Shown here in pieces: positions 1 to 11,859 of a stretch of 64,000 nucleotides of DNA (position 1 is the first letter of the stretch; every line of letters begins with the position of its first letter). The stretch is taken from the NCBI GenBank assembly GCA_032717465.1, contig CM064657.1:27539466-27603465 (forward strand), given 5' to 3'. The notes under the pieces were generated by a model that was given only the letters and a program-made list of their open reading frames with translations, was not told the DNA's origin and made no database searches. The stretch is from Coenobita brevimanus (lineage: Eukaryota; Arthropoda; Malacostraca; Decapoda; Coenobitidae). The position numbers and the translations under genes were made by a program.

Positions 1-780
1 GAAGAATAAAATAAAAAAGACGTTATTGCCAAGAAGGGAGCTAAGCTATTCTAACACACCAAGTAAGATCGCTGATGGAAATAATGTATCCCATGGAAAA
101 AAAAAAAATCCGCTTTTACTTTCTAATACTGTAATAGTTTATCACCCTCACGTTTTGCAATCCCCCTCTGTATATTTTATCATTCATTTTCTGCAGTAAT
201 CCTCTATATCATCTGTCATCCTCACGTTCTCCAGTACTCCATGAATATTTTTTAAATAAATCATGTCCTCTACGTATTTTATCATTCTTACGGTCTGCAA
301 TCCCGCTTCTATCACTCAGGTTCCATAGTCCAACTTTCACGTTCCTTCACTTTCACGTTCTCTGCATTTTCTATCTCTCACATTCTGCAAACCTCATCCT
401 CAAAAGTTGCATAATCCTAATGTTCTACACTCACATATCTCTATTCTATCACCTCATGTTTTCTACATTCTAGATCACTCACATTCTACAATCCCACATC
501 TTTATTTTCATCACATTTACCACATGTATATTGTTCAGTCTCTATATTCTGTTAACCTCACGTTCTGTAGCCCCACCTTTATCTCACGCTTTCCTGCCTA
601 TATATTTCTGACTCACTTTCATTTTATTTCTGTCACCCTAACGTTCTGCAGTCTCTATTCCATCCCTCACTCTCATGCCTCTGTACTGTCTACCACTCAC
701 ACGTTCTACACTTCTACATCTCTATTTTGATCATTCTCACGTTCCCAGCATTTCCTATCATCCTCACGTTCTGTAGCGCC
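1..780. repeat. degenerate pyrimidine-rich minisatellite
   Basis: The motif CTCACGTTCTGCA and close variants (CACGTTTTGCA, TACGGTCTGCA, CACATTCTGCA) recur every 30-60 bp, separated by C/T-rich text with TCTATATTTTATCAT-like pieces. This is an old tandem array with a badly drifted unit of about 40-50 bp. The short frames inside it are low-complexity translation, not genes. The array may continue to the left of the window. Confidence 0.65.
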
Positions 781-1130
781 GCCACTGAACAAGCAACCGG
801 CCGGCCCATACAAAAGTTACGTTCAATTCAAACTTTTCCCATCATCCCGCTTCATAATTGTCCCTCGCTACACCACCAAAATTTCATCTCGTGTAATTTT
901 TCCCTGGCATCTAATTATCTGCTATTATACTGTTTATCCGGGGATGGGGCTCAATTCATCACAATTATAGGTTATTTTTTGTTGTGTGTGGGTCTTCTCT
1001 AACGGATCCTCAGTGGCGGCTTCCTTCTATGGCTCAATTATGTTTTGGGGGATGGAGGAGGAGAGAGGCCAGGCTACGTATTAATTTAGCCTATCTACTT
1101 CCTGACGCCGCATCCTGTGAGAGGTGGCCA
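781..1130. other. no recognisable feature
   Basis: Mixed-composition sequence between two pyrimidine-rich arrays. I see no coding signal, repeat or RNA. Confidence 0.5.
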
Positions 1131-1668
1131 CGACTTAACTGTTACTTCTTATAAACGGTTCCTCTTCCTATCTCTTACTATAATCTCCAATACCAGATCT
1201 CTCCAGCTTCCTATAGCATACCACCCTCCTTCATATTCTCTCCTATCTCTTCACTTCTTCACTTTCCCACTGTTCACCACTCTCCCTCATATTCTCTCCT
1301 ACCTTATCTCTCTGCCCTCCCATGACATACCAACCTACCTCATCCTATTACCTTATCACTCCTCCTTCCTGGACACACCAGTCTTCCTCATATAATCTCC
1401 TACCTTATCTTTTTACCATGTTTCTTGGTTTTCCTTCCTTCTTCCCACCAGCCTGACAACAACAACTTTCTCATTCTCACCAACTACAGCCCATGCTCAG
1501 TAACCACTAAATTACCTTAACTCCCTAATTCGCACCATCATCAATCACATCGCTAGACTTACATAACAACCGCCCCTAATCACTTCACTAACTACACCAC
1601 CACACCCGACACAAATTACCATCCACTCCACATCGATCTCACAACAGTCATCGTCGCAACACATCTTC

Positions 1669-1701
<33 letters not shown>

Positions 1702-2048
1702 TTCACTTCCTTCATCATCATCATCATCACTTACCAATTCCACAATTAACTCAACCAACGCAACACTACCCCATGATCCCACACTTCAGAACCGAACCAT
1801 CCGTACCATCACAACAACCATCCCAGCCTACAAAACAGCCAGCAACACCACCCACAACCGAACAACTACCTCCACCACCACCACAACTACATCTTCAAAC
1901 ACAACTACCTCACCTTAAATATTATCATCTCAACATCACCAAAATCATCCTTAACAAAACCATCGCCACCTGCCAACCATCGAGGCAGCAGCAGCAGGCC
2001 CCAGCAGCACTATCAGTCGGCCAGTTAGCCAGTCACCTCAGCGATAAT
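1131..2048. repeat. C/T- then C/A-rich low-complexity block with (CAT)n
   Basis: The phrase CTCATATTCTCTCCTACCTT occurs in three drifted forms near 1230, 1287 and 1387, which points to an old tandem array. From 1500 onward the block becomes ACC/CAA-rich. It contains (CAT)n at 1670-1701 and 1711-1729. Frames on both strands here are repeat translations. Confidence 0.55.
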
Positions 2049-2775
2049 TAAACACGCGATAGGGCCATTAGAGTGAGAGGGGCCGTGCGTGTGTCCCCTC
2101 TCAGCACCCAGGGCCGTAGTCTTGTTGGCATTAGACGCTTCGTAACACCCTTTTCTCAGCCATTTATTATACCTATCACACCCTGAGAGTCTCTAGTATG
2201 TTATTTATAAGTTTACAGTACCGTCATTATTCTCCTCAGTAATATACAGGGGAATAAAAAAGGTGTAAAACTCCAAATACATCGCAGACTCCCAATCCAG
2301 CTGGAATACCGTCTCCTAGGCTCAGGACGTGATCCCCACAATCACCTCCTCGGGCCTGATGAGCCACTACCCCGCCCCGTCCTCAGTCAGTGGGTAAAAT
2401 AAAACTGAAGGAGCTAAAAATGACCGTGCTTTTCAAAACAGCTGGGAGTATATTAAGAAACAAAAATGGGTTAGTCCTTTTCAAACTAGTTGTGTGTGTA
2501 TTCAGCGGGATAATGCGAGTGTACTTTACTTATATGATTACATTCATTTTAGTGAGGGTGAATTTGTATGTCTTAGTCTTAATAATGATGAACATAACAT
2601 GGGCATATACTCAAAGTGATAATGAACAGTACCAACTTAAGAAGGAAGGCCAGGTCTTATTCTAGGTTGGTACGGACAACTATTGAAAAAAAGAGGTAAC
2701 CCTATATGAGAGTATATTTAATACTGTGTTTTCTCGCAGCTTGTAAAATCACAACCAAAGAAATAAAGAAAGGTA
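2049..2775. other. no recognisable feature
   Basis: Unique-looking A/T-rich sequence. A 91-codon open frame at 2390-2665 has no motif I recognise and no splice or initiation context that supports a gene. Confidence 0.4.
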
Positions 2776-3250
2776 AGGACGGTCGAGCAGACCCATCAAC
2801 CTCAAGCATAAAAAGGCCCCTGCAGGGCCATTCCGTGCAATGAACCGATGTTTCTATGTAGCTGATATGTTTCCCTGCAGCTGACAGCGCCTCACCACAG
2901 CGAGGCGGATTAGTGACGAGATTTGGCTCCTGGATGGACGCAGCCATTGCGTCTCTCCAACCAGTTAGATTAGTGACACCATAGTAAGCTCTATTTCACC
3001 CCGTAATTTGGTTATATGATTACCACCCAGCGCTGTAAATGGTTTCCTGGGTTACAGGAAACCATTAGGCTTGCCACTCAGTGGAGAGCCACCTGAAGTG
3101 GAAGGGAGAGTAACAAAAAGTGACACGAAGGAAAAGGGAGAAGCAGGAAGAGGGCAGACACACAGATCGAATGAGAAAGGGGGAAGAGAGAAGTAGGCAG
3201 CACAACATCAAGTGAGTGTATGATGGTCGCCACACCTGTCACCACAAAGA
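2776..3250. repeat. Rep-A interspersed repeat, copy 1
   Basis: It shares a series of blocks in the same order and orientation with 24672-24955: AGACCCATCAACC, GCGTCTCTCCAACCAGTTA, TTACCACCCAGCG, CCATTAGGCTTG, CACTCAGTG, CATCAAGT and ATGATGGTCGCCAC. This copy carries extra internal sequence and is about 190 bp longer. A perfect 12-bp inverted repeat with a 5-bp loop lies at 3038-3049 and 3055-3066; it is largely lost in copy 2. There is no coding potential. The class is unknown; it could be a SINE or a DNA-transposon derivative. Confidence 0.75.
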
Positions 3251-4916
3251 AGTTTGCATTCAGAAGTACTGGGATCATAGCGATGAGACGTAGTTTAGTA
3301 CAAAGGTAGACTTTTAGTCTCGGATAACTCATTTTAATTTACGGCATACACCAAGGAGCAACATTCTGATTGTACAGTGACGTGTTGATGGTGTTGTTGT
3401 GCTATATCACTGTTTGCTTTGACTAAGCAAGTGTCGTAGTTAGGTGGACTTCATACATTTACTTAGTCTGACACACACAAAAAAAAGGGAGATTTCAATT
3501 TGAAAAGTATGTTTGACTTAGGTTGGAATAAATGTTCCATATAAGGTGTGTGAAATGAGAGGGACAAAACGGGATATTTGCAGGTCAGGAGGGGCTCTAA
3601 AAACACCCCGTGGCGAATGGGACGAAGGGACTAAATGATGACAAATGAGGTTTCTCAGCACAGTCGTAACAGGATTATGACAGGTTAATGAGTTGAGGCG
3701 AAGCGTGTCATATGCTGCGGGGTCGTACAATAAGAGGACTTGGTCGTTACGAAGAAAATTGTATTAAATTGCATTTCGTCTCGCACAGCGGTGCGAACTC
3801 GTATGTGAGAATAATATTTCAAAAAAGGAATAATGTGATAAGTTTATCCATAACTCCCTGTAAGGTAGTAGGATACTTTGGTATTTTCGTCTAATTGTAG
3901 TTTGACCAACAAAGAGTAAACATACTATATGAAGTGGTGGAAGATGACACATTCTACTAATGAAACTTGATTACAATCTATATACTCGACGCATTTCCCG
4001 TATTGTATTGTAAGAACTTAAGTCTGACACATTTATGGAGATTATGGAGTATTTTGTAGAACATGTGTTGCGGAAAGAGACCATATCAATGAGATGTAAG
4101 GTACGCCAGTATTATGACGGGCTGGGTGGAGAAGAAGGGGGGGGGGGAATGACAGTAGTAGCTATGCAGGCTCTCTCCGTAAGTAATTACTTCAAGACCG
4201 AATGCTGATCAATTTGTGATGTTGACTGAGAGGAAGTGCAAGCAATAGAAAAAGAGCACAAAACAGCTGCTTCATACTGTTAAAAAAAAAAGAAAAAAAA
4301 AAAAGAAAAAAAGGTTGCCTAGCTGTTTGGACTAACGAGATGCTGAGGTTATAGAAATGTGTTACTAATTACGAGTATGGCTCTTCTATTATTAAAAGAA
4401 TATAGCTGTTTGCATGATAAGTCATCGTGTCTGATTTCCTGATTCGACTCACGCAATTAACATACAAACAGTTCCTCATAATCATTTGTAGATCATCAAA
4501 TTAATTATAGATGGACCATTATCACCTGTGCTATGTCACTCACCTCCGGATTATTTACAATCAAGACGGAAGTAGAACATGCATGAACGCTTACACCATT
4601 AAGTTATATGACTGACATCATAACGCATACTTTTTCAGCAAGACATTCCTCTACTATCTATGATGATCCCCATTTATATAGACTTTCCAATGAGTTCCGC
4701 ACATATTGATTAAAAAGGGAACTGTTATAAAATTCTTTTTATATCTAATGTCAAACATTACCTCAGTTTCTGTAGGGCTGGCAACCACACAGAACTGGTC
4801 GACTCTTCAAGATGACGATGCCAACACCTTAACGTCTTTTACACAGTCCCAGAAAGTTCTCCCCCCACACACTTATTTTAAATTAGCCGGCTTTGTGGTG
4901 GAATGTTGAAATATTA
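3251..4916. other. no gene recognised
   Basis: A/T-rich single-copy-looking sequence with an A-rich tract at about 4280-4313 and a G run near 4137-4147. Open frames of 60-70 codons have no recognisable domains. Confidence 0.45.
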
Positions 4917-5104
4917 TCAGTGAACACAGGCAAACTGAAGAGAATTTCCCCACTGCCTTCCCCCACACCCTGAAAGACACAACTGGCGGCGAGAGTGGCT
5001 GAGGCGCAGAACTGGAAGGGACAGTGGCGGTAACATGTCCTCATAATCTGACTTCCGTTCACGCCTCCCCACCACCTGATTGGAAGGGGCGTAGCTACTT
5101 GGTG

Positions 5105-5277
5105 AAGGACCCACACACAATACATATACAAACAAACATGCACACACATACACAAACAAACATACAAATATATATACATATGCACATACACTTACACACA
5201 TGCACATACACATTCCAATACACATACACACAGCACAGTAACGCACACCTAGTCTTATTTTCTTACCTCTACATATG

Positions 5278-5322
<45 letters not shown>

Positions 5323-5341
5323 CTCTCTCTCTCTCTCTCTC
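5105..5341. repeat. cryptic CA-rich stretch ending in (AC)n(CT)n
   Basis: An interrupted CACATACA/AAACA-type sequence leads into an uninterrupted AC run from about 5279, which switches to CT from about 5320 to 5341. The compound structure suggests slippage growth. Confidence 0.9.
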
Positions 5342-5400
5342 GCTCAATCTACCATCCTAACACCACCCCCCAACTACCAAGCACCCGGAACTAGGAATGG

Positions 5401-6080
5401 TTAGGAAGCAGCGCCTAGATGGAACAAAAGGAGGGGAAGTGAGGGAGGTTGTTGAGGATAATAACAGATCAAGTGCCTAAGTAATATGACAGGGACAGGC
5501 ACGGCGAGGGAAGGAGAGAGTGGGAATGATCTTGGGAATAACGGGAGACGGGGTGATAACGGTGGGAATAACAGGTGGGTGGGTATTCTTGATGGTATTA
5601 ATGATGAGAATAGTATAAAGGGGATGATAATGATGGTGATAATGGTCGGAATAATATGAGTGGGGGTGATAATGATGATGATAATGGTGGGAAAAACATA
5701 CCTGGCGGTGATATTCGTGGGAAGATCATGAGTGAGGAAGGTACTGGTGATGATAATGGTGGGAAAAACAAGTGTGGAGGTGATGATTATGGTGATTAGC
5801 CTGTTATAGGATAAAAAAATATGGTGGTGACTGGTGGGAGTAACATGACTGATGATGATAATGGTGATAATGATGGGACTAACGAGTAAAGAAGGTAATG
5901 ACGATAATGATGATGAAAATAACATGACTGAAAATGATAAGGGTTGTAATAATGCTGTGAATAACTTGAGTTATGGTGATAAGGCTGGACATATGTAAGT
6001 GATGGTGAGAGGGATAGGAATGATGGTAATAATGATGGCGGTAACAGGATTAATAGTGATAATAAGGGGAATAGCGAGAT

Positions 6081-6116
<36 letters not shown>

Positions 6117-6117
6117 G
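5401..6117. repeat. degenerate purine-rich minisatellite with terminal (ATG)n
   Basis: Phrases such as GATGATAATGGTGGGAAAAA and TAACATGACTGA recur roughly every 50-60 bp, clearest from 5560 to 5900. The last part collapses into a pure ATG run at 6081-6115. The 174-codon minus-strand frame here (5401-5925) is a product of the repeat: it is all S/T/I/P and has no domain. Confidence 0.65.
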
Positions 6118-6493
6118 GCATACCATGATAATACTAAGAATAAGATGAGTAAGGAAGATAATAAGCAGCAAGCAGGGCGTGATAAGGGTAATTACCGGAT
6201 CAATTGACCATTCTACACAAAGTACTGAGTTAATAACAAGGCAACGCATGACATACTACGACGGAAACATACTGCAGAAAAAATACGGTTGGTAAAAGTT
6301 TGAGACAATGATATCATTTAGTCCCTACACTGCGATAGCAAGAGACAATAAAAGGCCGTATTGAATTGAGATTGTTTCTATGCTGTTTACTTTGTTCTCG
6401 GGATGAAAATCAATATAATTATCATAATCATCTCCAAATATTTTACAACAGAACACCAATAACTACTAAGTCTTGATAAAGTACAGTAAAATA

Positions 6494-6495
<2 letters not shown>

Positions 6496-6572
<77 letters not shown>
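6496..6572. repeat. (AC)n microsatellite
   Basis: Uninterrupted AC run of about 77 bp. Confidence 0.98.
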
Positions 6573-6575
<3 letters not shown>

Positions 6576-6880
6576 CCTCCTCTTTCCCTTCCCTCCTTCC
6601 CCAGACTCATTCCTTACTTCTTACCCCAAATCTCACCTACACTCCTTTGCTCTTCCCTCACCCATCGACCCTCCCCTTTACTTCATTCCTCTTCTCAAGG
6701 CCCCCCTCTCTCCCAGTCCTTCCCTCTTTCCTCCATCCCTCTTCCCCTGTCCCCTCACTCCCCCCTTCACTCCTTTCCTCTTCCCCCACCCTCCCTCTTT
6801 CCCTCGGTCTTTTCCACCTCCCCTGCCCCTCCCGACCTATCTGTGAACCGGTCAACCTCCACCTTTAACCGGCCCCCCAA
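6573..6880. repeat. polypyrimidine tract
   Basis: Almost pure C/T with CCTCCCTCTTTCC-like phrases, directly abutting the AC run. No unit is clear enough to define. Confidence 0.7.
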
Positions 6881-6979
6881 CACCCCACCGCTAAATCCCT
6901 CCTGATGACACTAGAGCCAACACAATACACTGGCCCGTCGCTCGATGCCTGATCCTGCCACCCACACCCACCCAGCCGC

Positions 6980-7440
6980 CCCTCTGCCAGCCTTCAACCA
7001 CTACTGTCTTAAAGATCTTGACATTCTTGCATTCCCTAAGAACACTCAGTCACTACGCTCTATTAGCTCTATATGCCTTTGAATCTTCCTGGAAACCTTC
7101 AACCTCTACAATCTTTCATTTCTAGATATTTTTGTATCACCCAGGAACGCTCAGCCACTACGCTTATTTAGCAGTAGATGCCGTTACAGCCTCCTAGAAA
7201 TCTTCAACCACAACTGTTTTTTTCAGTTCTTGATAGTGTTGCATCCCCTAGAAACCTTCATCCACCACTGTCTTGTAGTTCTAGATATCCTAGCACTCAC
7301 ACGAACCACTGTGCTCTTTTCCTGCTATGGCTCTAAACACCCTTACATTCTGCAGCGATCCACTGCGCTCATTTCTCGCACTCTGAATCACTGCGGTCTT
7401 TTCGTTCTAGATACCCCTCTCACGATGGTCTCTTAGTTTT
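6980..7440. repeat. degenerate minisatellite, unit ~50-75 bp
   Basis: The ordered phrases CCTTCAACCACTACTGTCTT, GTTCTAGATAT and TTGCATCCC/ACTACGCT recur at least six times with many substitutions and small indels. The array is old. No frame through it is a credible gene. Confidence 0.65.
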
Positions 7441-7708
7441 ATGTATGTTTGGATTCTCAAACACAAGTCTGTTGTTAGTTCTTGCCACCGTAACTGGAAA
7501 ATGAGGAAACCTTTCTATTACTACTGTATTATGGTAGGATCGGTTTTAGATTTATATATTACATCAAACACTGGGTGATTAACGCTGGAGATGGCCAGTC
7601 AAAGTATGAAAATAATTATGTTGTTGTCGTTCTGAGAAACTAGGGAAATAGAAACTTAAAGGCTACATTTGGACTGAATTACTGTAGTCAACCTACAGTT
7701 TGACCAAT

Positions 7709-7730
7709 AATAATAATAATAATAATAATA

Positions 7731-7781
<51 letters not shown>
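7709..7781. repeat. (AAT)n microsatellite
   Basis: AAT run of about 73 bp with one AGT interruption near 7733. Confidence 0.97.
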
Positions 7782-8093
7782 CCTTCATTACGACTTAGCC
7801 TATGTCTGATAGGAATATCCTAAGTTGGTATACTCCATCAGGCAAATACAATCATGTGAAGGTAGCCAGTATATAGTACCCCAAGAAAGGGTTAAATACA
7901 AGTGGAGGTAAACTGATAAAAAGACTAGTTTGCCATATTTAAGTCTTCGGACGGACCACACAAGTAGAATATTTTAATTGTGCTTACAGATATTTGAGTC
8001 TTTTATTTCAGTCATACTGGCCAGCTATCATGCGGGGTTTTTAATCCAGCAAAGTAGCACGACGACCATAAGTTTAACCATCGAGCGCTGCTA

Positions 8094-8292
8094 TTAATCC
8101 TTTCACTACATTTAAATCTTTTTATATTCTGCCTCCCTCCAGATGACTGTTGGCAGCTCAGGAAAAAAACTTTTGAACTAGAAGGACTTGATGTAACCTT
8201 CATAAACTCCTTCATTGCGAACGGCCTTCAGAAAGTAGAATAACGTCGTTTGGGGACATCAGGAATTAACGTCATTGTACTGAAAGGGTTAA
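8094..8292. mobile_element. MITE-1, near-full copy
   Basis: It starts TTAATCCTTTCACTACATTT and ends CATTGTACTGAAAGGGTTAA, so TTAA lies at both ends and the termini are inverted copies of each other. The left arm contains the family block CTCCAGATGAC followed by GCAGCTCAGGA, the equivalent of CCAGACGATTTTATTCAGCT in better copies. Length is 199 bp. It has no coding capacity. Confidence 0.75.
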
Positions 8293-8379
8293 TATTTACA
8301 TCCTACAGGATTACGTAACTTTAAAAAAAGAAAAAAAGAAAACTGGCGTCACTGTCCTTCTCAATCGCCAGTGTCTCCA

Positions 8380-8455
8380 CGATGTATTGGTCAAGTGGTT
8401 GGAGACGTGATCTCCTGTCCAATCGGACTCGAGTTCAAGCCTGGTTTGGACCAGG
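8380..8455 (+). repeat. tRNA-derived SINE head (candidate)
   Basis: TTGGTCAAGTGGTTGGAGA resembles an RNA polymerase III A box, and CGAGTTCAAGCCTGG about 45 bp later resembles a B box. The flanking sequence does not pair into an acceptor stem, so a working tRNA gene is unlikely. The 3' body of the SINE is not recognised. Confidence 0.45.
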
Positions 8456-8597
8456 GAAAAATCCGATTTTGTTTTCTTTAAAGTAGACCTCACTGATCAT
8501 TCATAAGACCTACCAGCATATAAAAACACCACCTCAGTGAGACAGCCCTAGATTGTATTCAGTGTGGACTGTGGACAGTGGTTATTACAACCGAAAT

Positions 8598-8662
8598 GGT
8601 AAAATGCCAGTCCTCTTACATGCCAAACAGAGTGGCATGTAAGAGGACTGTTAGGTCTGACG
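8598..8662. repeat. perfect 18-bp hairpin; Rep-C-like
   Basis: The 18-base arm at 8608-8625 is the exact reverse complement of 8633-8650, with a 7-base loop. The arm (CAGTCCTCTTACATGCCA) resembles phrases in Rep-C copies at 16083 and 29950. It is too short for a typical pre-miRNA and is probably a transposon end or folded repeat. Confidence 0.7.
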
Positions 8663-9136
8663 CTGTCAACTTTATACATAGAGTCGGACAAAATATACAA
8701 CAACAGCACTAAGAATAATTAAAAAAATAAATGAATAAATGACAGTGTTACATTAACCATGGTTAGCATGGTAGGCGGGGCAACATTCGGATGGTGATAT
8801 TTAAGGATAGTTAAGGCGGTTCTTTTCATTATATTCCTGCTATCACCTGGTGACTTTATTCAACTCAGATTTTATTTCTAACAAAAGAAAATCAGAGACA
8901 TCCCTCATTAATCCCTGTGCTACCAAGGCCTCTCCTAGGGTGAGCAAAACGTATGTTAGTAGCGTGAATAAAATATGAAAATACGTTATTGCATCGAAGA
9001 AAACTGATAAAACTGTGTGACGATAGTAGCAATACAATGGAGATGAGATCACAGTGTACTGAAGGGATGTGCAATACTTGTGGCGTGTTCCTGTAGCGGT
9101 TGTCATGCGAGCTCTTCAACCCATCCCAGCGGGCAA

Positions 9137-9137
<1 letters not shown>
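8663..9137. other. no recognisable feature
   Basis: A/T-rich sequence without a credible gene or repeat. Confidence 0.4.
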
Positions 9138-9213
<76 letters not shown>

Positions 9214-9256
9214 GCACGCAAGCACGCACGCACGCACGCACGCACGCATGCATACA

Positions 9257-9321
<65 letters not shown>

Positions 9322-9352
9322 GCAAGCACGCACGCACGCACGCATGCACACA

Positions 9353-9395
<43 letters not shown>

Positions 9396-9423
9396 CTAGA
9401 TGGATAGACAGACAGACAGACAG

Positions 9424-9481
<58 letters not shown>
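9138..9481. repeat. compound (AC)n/(GCAC)n/(GACA)n/(GA)n microsatellite
   Basis: Order: AC run, GCAC-rich block (about 9209-9262), AC run, a second GCAC-rich block (about 9317-9358), AC run, a short GACA block (about 9405-9425), then GA to 9481. The two GCAC blocks share internal variants (GCAAGC, GCATGC, ACGCGC), so one is a duplicate of the other at about 105 bp spacing. Six overlapping open frames here are artefacts. Confidence 0.95.
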
Positions 9482-9485
<4 letters not shown>

Positions 9486-10336
9486 AGACCAATATCGTGT
9501 GTTCGGGCGGGATCAAAACCTGGAGTCTGGATGAAAGTCAGCGTGGCCAGCGGGGTGAGGGAGGTAATGTTGTCGCCTTGCTGGGCTCACCTCCGCTGCA
9601 GCAATGATTAGATTAGTTCATATGGCATTCATGGTCGTATTTTAAGTGACGCTGGGGATTTCGTAAACCTCTTCTGTAGCGATTTATTCAGCACATTACA
9701 CTTCACTATCCTCTTGTCCATTACTTATGCAAATTATGTTAATACTGAAACGCTCAAAGTAACATTAGAGAGAGTAATAAGGTGTAATAGAGAAAATAAA
9801 TTTACCAAGGAATATGTGCTACGAAGCCCCTATGCCCATGGGAATACGACTCAATGTGGTGGCTCTCACTGCTGCATACAAATACCCAAACTGCCGTGCA
9901 TTGCATACAAACTCATCTCCTCCCCTACCTTATCCAACCTGCCTTCACCTAGAGCCGGTCAGACTGGTGGGGTCAGTCTGTTACCCAGAATTTGAGGAAA
10001 TCTGGTCACAACGCATCCAAACCCATACTCTTCCTTCCCCTTCTTTGCTGTCCTAATCTCATTCTAGTAGTTCTGTTACTCTTCTAGGAGCTGCCTAGCA
10101 TGGGCCAACCGCCTACTGCAGTTATCCTCTCTTCATTTGTTCTTTTCCTACCTGCCTTCAGGTACAGCCGGTCAGAAGGACTCAGTATTGTTACCCACCT
10201 AGATCCAATTCACCAAAAAGTACTGCTGGGGACCTGGGTGTAAACAGACTAATGCAGGTCGTGCACTAGGGGAACTGTGGGACTTAGAAACAATTGACTA
10301 TCTGCCTTAACAGAGATGAAATCAGTGTCTTATTAT
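9482..10336. other. no gene recognised
   Basis: Mixed sequence. Near 9930-9980 and 10150-10200 the phrase CCTGCCTTCA..TA.AGCCGGTCAGA appears twice with context CAGT.T.GTTACCCA, a weak duplication of about 210 bp spacing. No coding evidence. Confidence 0.4.
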
Positions 10337-10338
10337 CA

Positions 10339-10339
<1 letters not shown>

Positions 10340-10375
<36 letters not shown>

Positions 10376-10390
10376 TACTATTACTGTTAT
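10340..10390. repeat. (TTA)n microsatellite
   Basis: ATT/TTA run with ACTATT interruptions at its right end. Confidence 0.95.
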
Positions 10391-10918
10391 TAGTACATTA
10401 CCATTAACTATACCCTGTAATCGTTGATACCGATATTACTGGGACCCTGGATGGCCACTCCCTGTGGGAGAATGCCCGAGCGGTTCCATTTTACCCACTC
10501 ATCCTGTGTTTCTCCTTGGACCCATTTCCCAAGGGATATATTCCCCATGGCCCTATTCCTACCATGGACCTATTTTTCTCAAAACCGACACCACCCAAAC
10601 AATCCTGTCCACCCGCCCCACCCGCCATGCCCACCCCAAAAATCCGTACACCCATCCGCCCCGTTGTACCTAATAAAGATTTGGTTGAAGCAAAACCTAT
10701 ACGATAATTGGCTGCCATGTTTCCATCATGCTGACTTATTATTTCAACATACTTGTAATCTTGGCCATCAGAGGCTCCACTTTAGCGACTATAAATTAGT
10801 CGTAAAATGTTACCCCTATTAGAGCTGTTTTGAGAGATCCATAAGCATTCCCCTCGATTTCCAGAGGACAGACAGACATACAAACATTCTCCCTATATCT
10901 ATATTTATATGTATCTAT
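10391..10918. other. no gene recognised
   Basis: C-rich sequence with CCATGG/ACCCA-type internal repetition at 10500-10580. Overlapping open frames on both strands have no recognisable domains and no common product. Confidence 0.4.

Positions 10919-10989
<71 letters not shown>
10919..10989. repeat. (AT)n microsatellite
   Basis: Uninterrupted AT run of about 70 bp. Confidence 0.98.
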
Positions 10990-10990
<1 letters not shown>

Positions 10991-11419
10991 GGTATATACG
11001 GATTATTATTATAACTTCGTTTGTGTCATGTGTATAAGTAACTTGTTAATACTTCATCATTTTTCGTTTTATTTTATTATGTTACACTTAAAACCGTCGA
11101 AATATTGTTTTTTAATATAAACAAGAGAGTAAGTAATAGTCCTAAGATACAGCACGTAACAGTTAGTACACATCAACAAATAGCTTCCACAGACTTCAGA
11201 CGAGGCCTTCAAAAGAGCTAAGAGCTTCAGTACTGCAAAGTAGAGCCAAGGGAATGACGTGAACAAACTGCCTTGGACCCTCGACTTAATATCACTATCA
11301 TAGCCGGAATGGTGCAAATTGAACACCCAGCCTCCGACAATATATTGGTGGCCGCCATCCCCAGCCACATAAAGAATATTAAAATCTCCAGGAAACACGA
11401 GAATAAAGTGCCACTGTTC

Positions 11420-11426
<7 letters not shown>
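10990..11426. other. no gene recognised
   Basis: A/T-rich sequence. The minus-strand open frame through it becomes CVCV when it enters the adjacent AC run and has no domain. Confidence 0.4.

Positions 11427-11491
<65 letters not shown>
11427..11491. repeat. (AC)n microsatellite
   Basis: Uninterrupted AC run of about 65 bp. Confidence 0.98.
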
Positions 11492-11493
<2 letters not shown>

Positions 11494-11744
11494 TATGTAG
11501 CTCGTAGTCATCGAAGCAACCATGAAAGAGTACTGATATAATTTTGGATAAACTGTGACTCTTCTATTCTGCATCTCTGTTTTTTATTTTTTTTTAAACT
11601 TTGTTTCAAAAGACAAGAAAAAAAAAACAAAAATAGTACCAGCTAATCCTATTTTACCACCTTCAATGTGTATGTTTCCGAGTTCTGTGTACCTTGCTCT
11701 TGTACACAGAGGAGCAGATAAGGCATTACATGATCAAAAAGCCT

Positions 11745-11820
11745 TCATCACCTCTGTGGGATTGAACTTATGGTATGGTACATCGTCACTTCGACTGGGG
11801 CGTACTAACCGCTAGACCAC
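11745..11820 (-). repeat. tRNA-derived SINE head or tRNA pseudogene
   Basis: Read on the minus strand, GTAGTGGTCTAGCGGTTAGT fits an A box of the tRNA-Glu/Asp type, and AAGTTCAATCCCAC is a good B box at normal spacing. The acceptor ends do not pair well, so it is a pseudogene or SINE head rather than a functional tRNA. Confidence 0.5.
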
Positions 11821-11859
11821 TACAAAAATATCTATTGTACTACCTGACCAACCTCTTGC

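Noticed and set aside
4706..4909. 67-codon frame with normal composition
   Set aside because: No motif, no supporting neighbours and a length expected by chance in A/T-rich DNA.
9069..9607. Six overlapping long frames (up to 175 codons) on both strands
   Set aside because: They are translations of AC/GA microsatellites (HTHT, CVCV, SLSL). The same explanation covers long frames at 5279, 6387, 11069, 16563-17196, 24050-24356, 29326-29592, 42129-42598, 44481-44930, 46850-47243 and 51186-51480.
11745..11820. Functional tRNA gene on the minus strand
   Set aside because: A and B boxes are good, but the acceptor and anticodon arms do not pair convincingly; kept as a SINE/pseudogene candidate.
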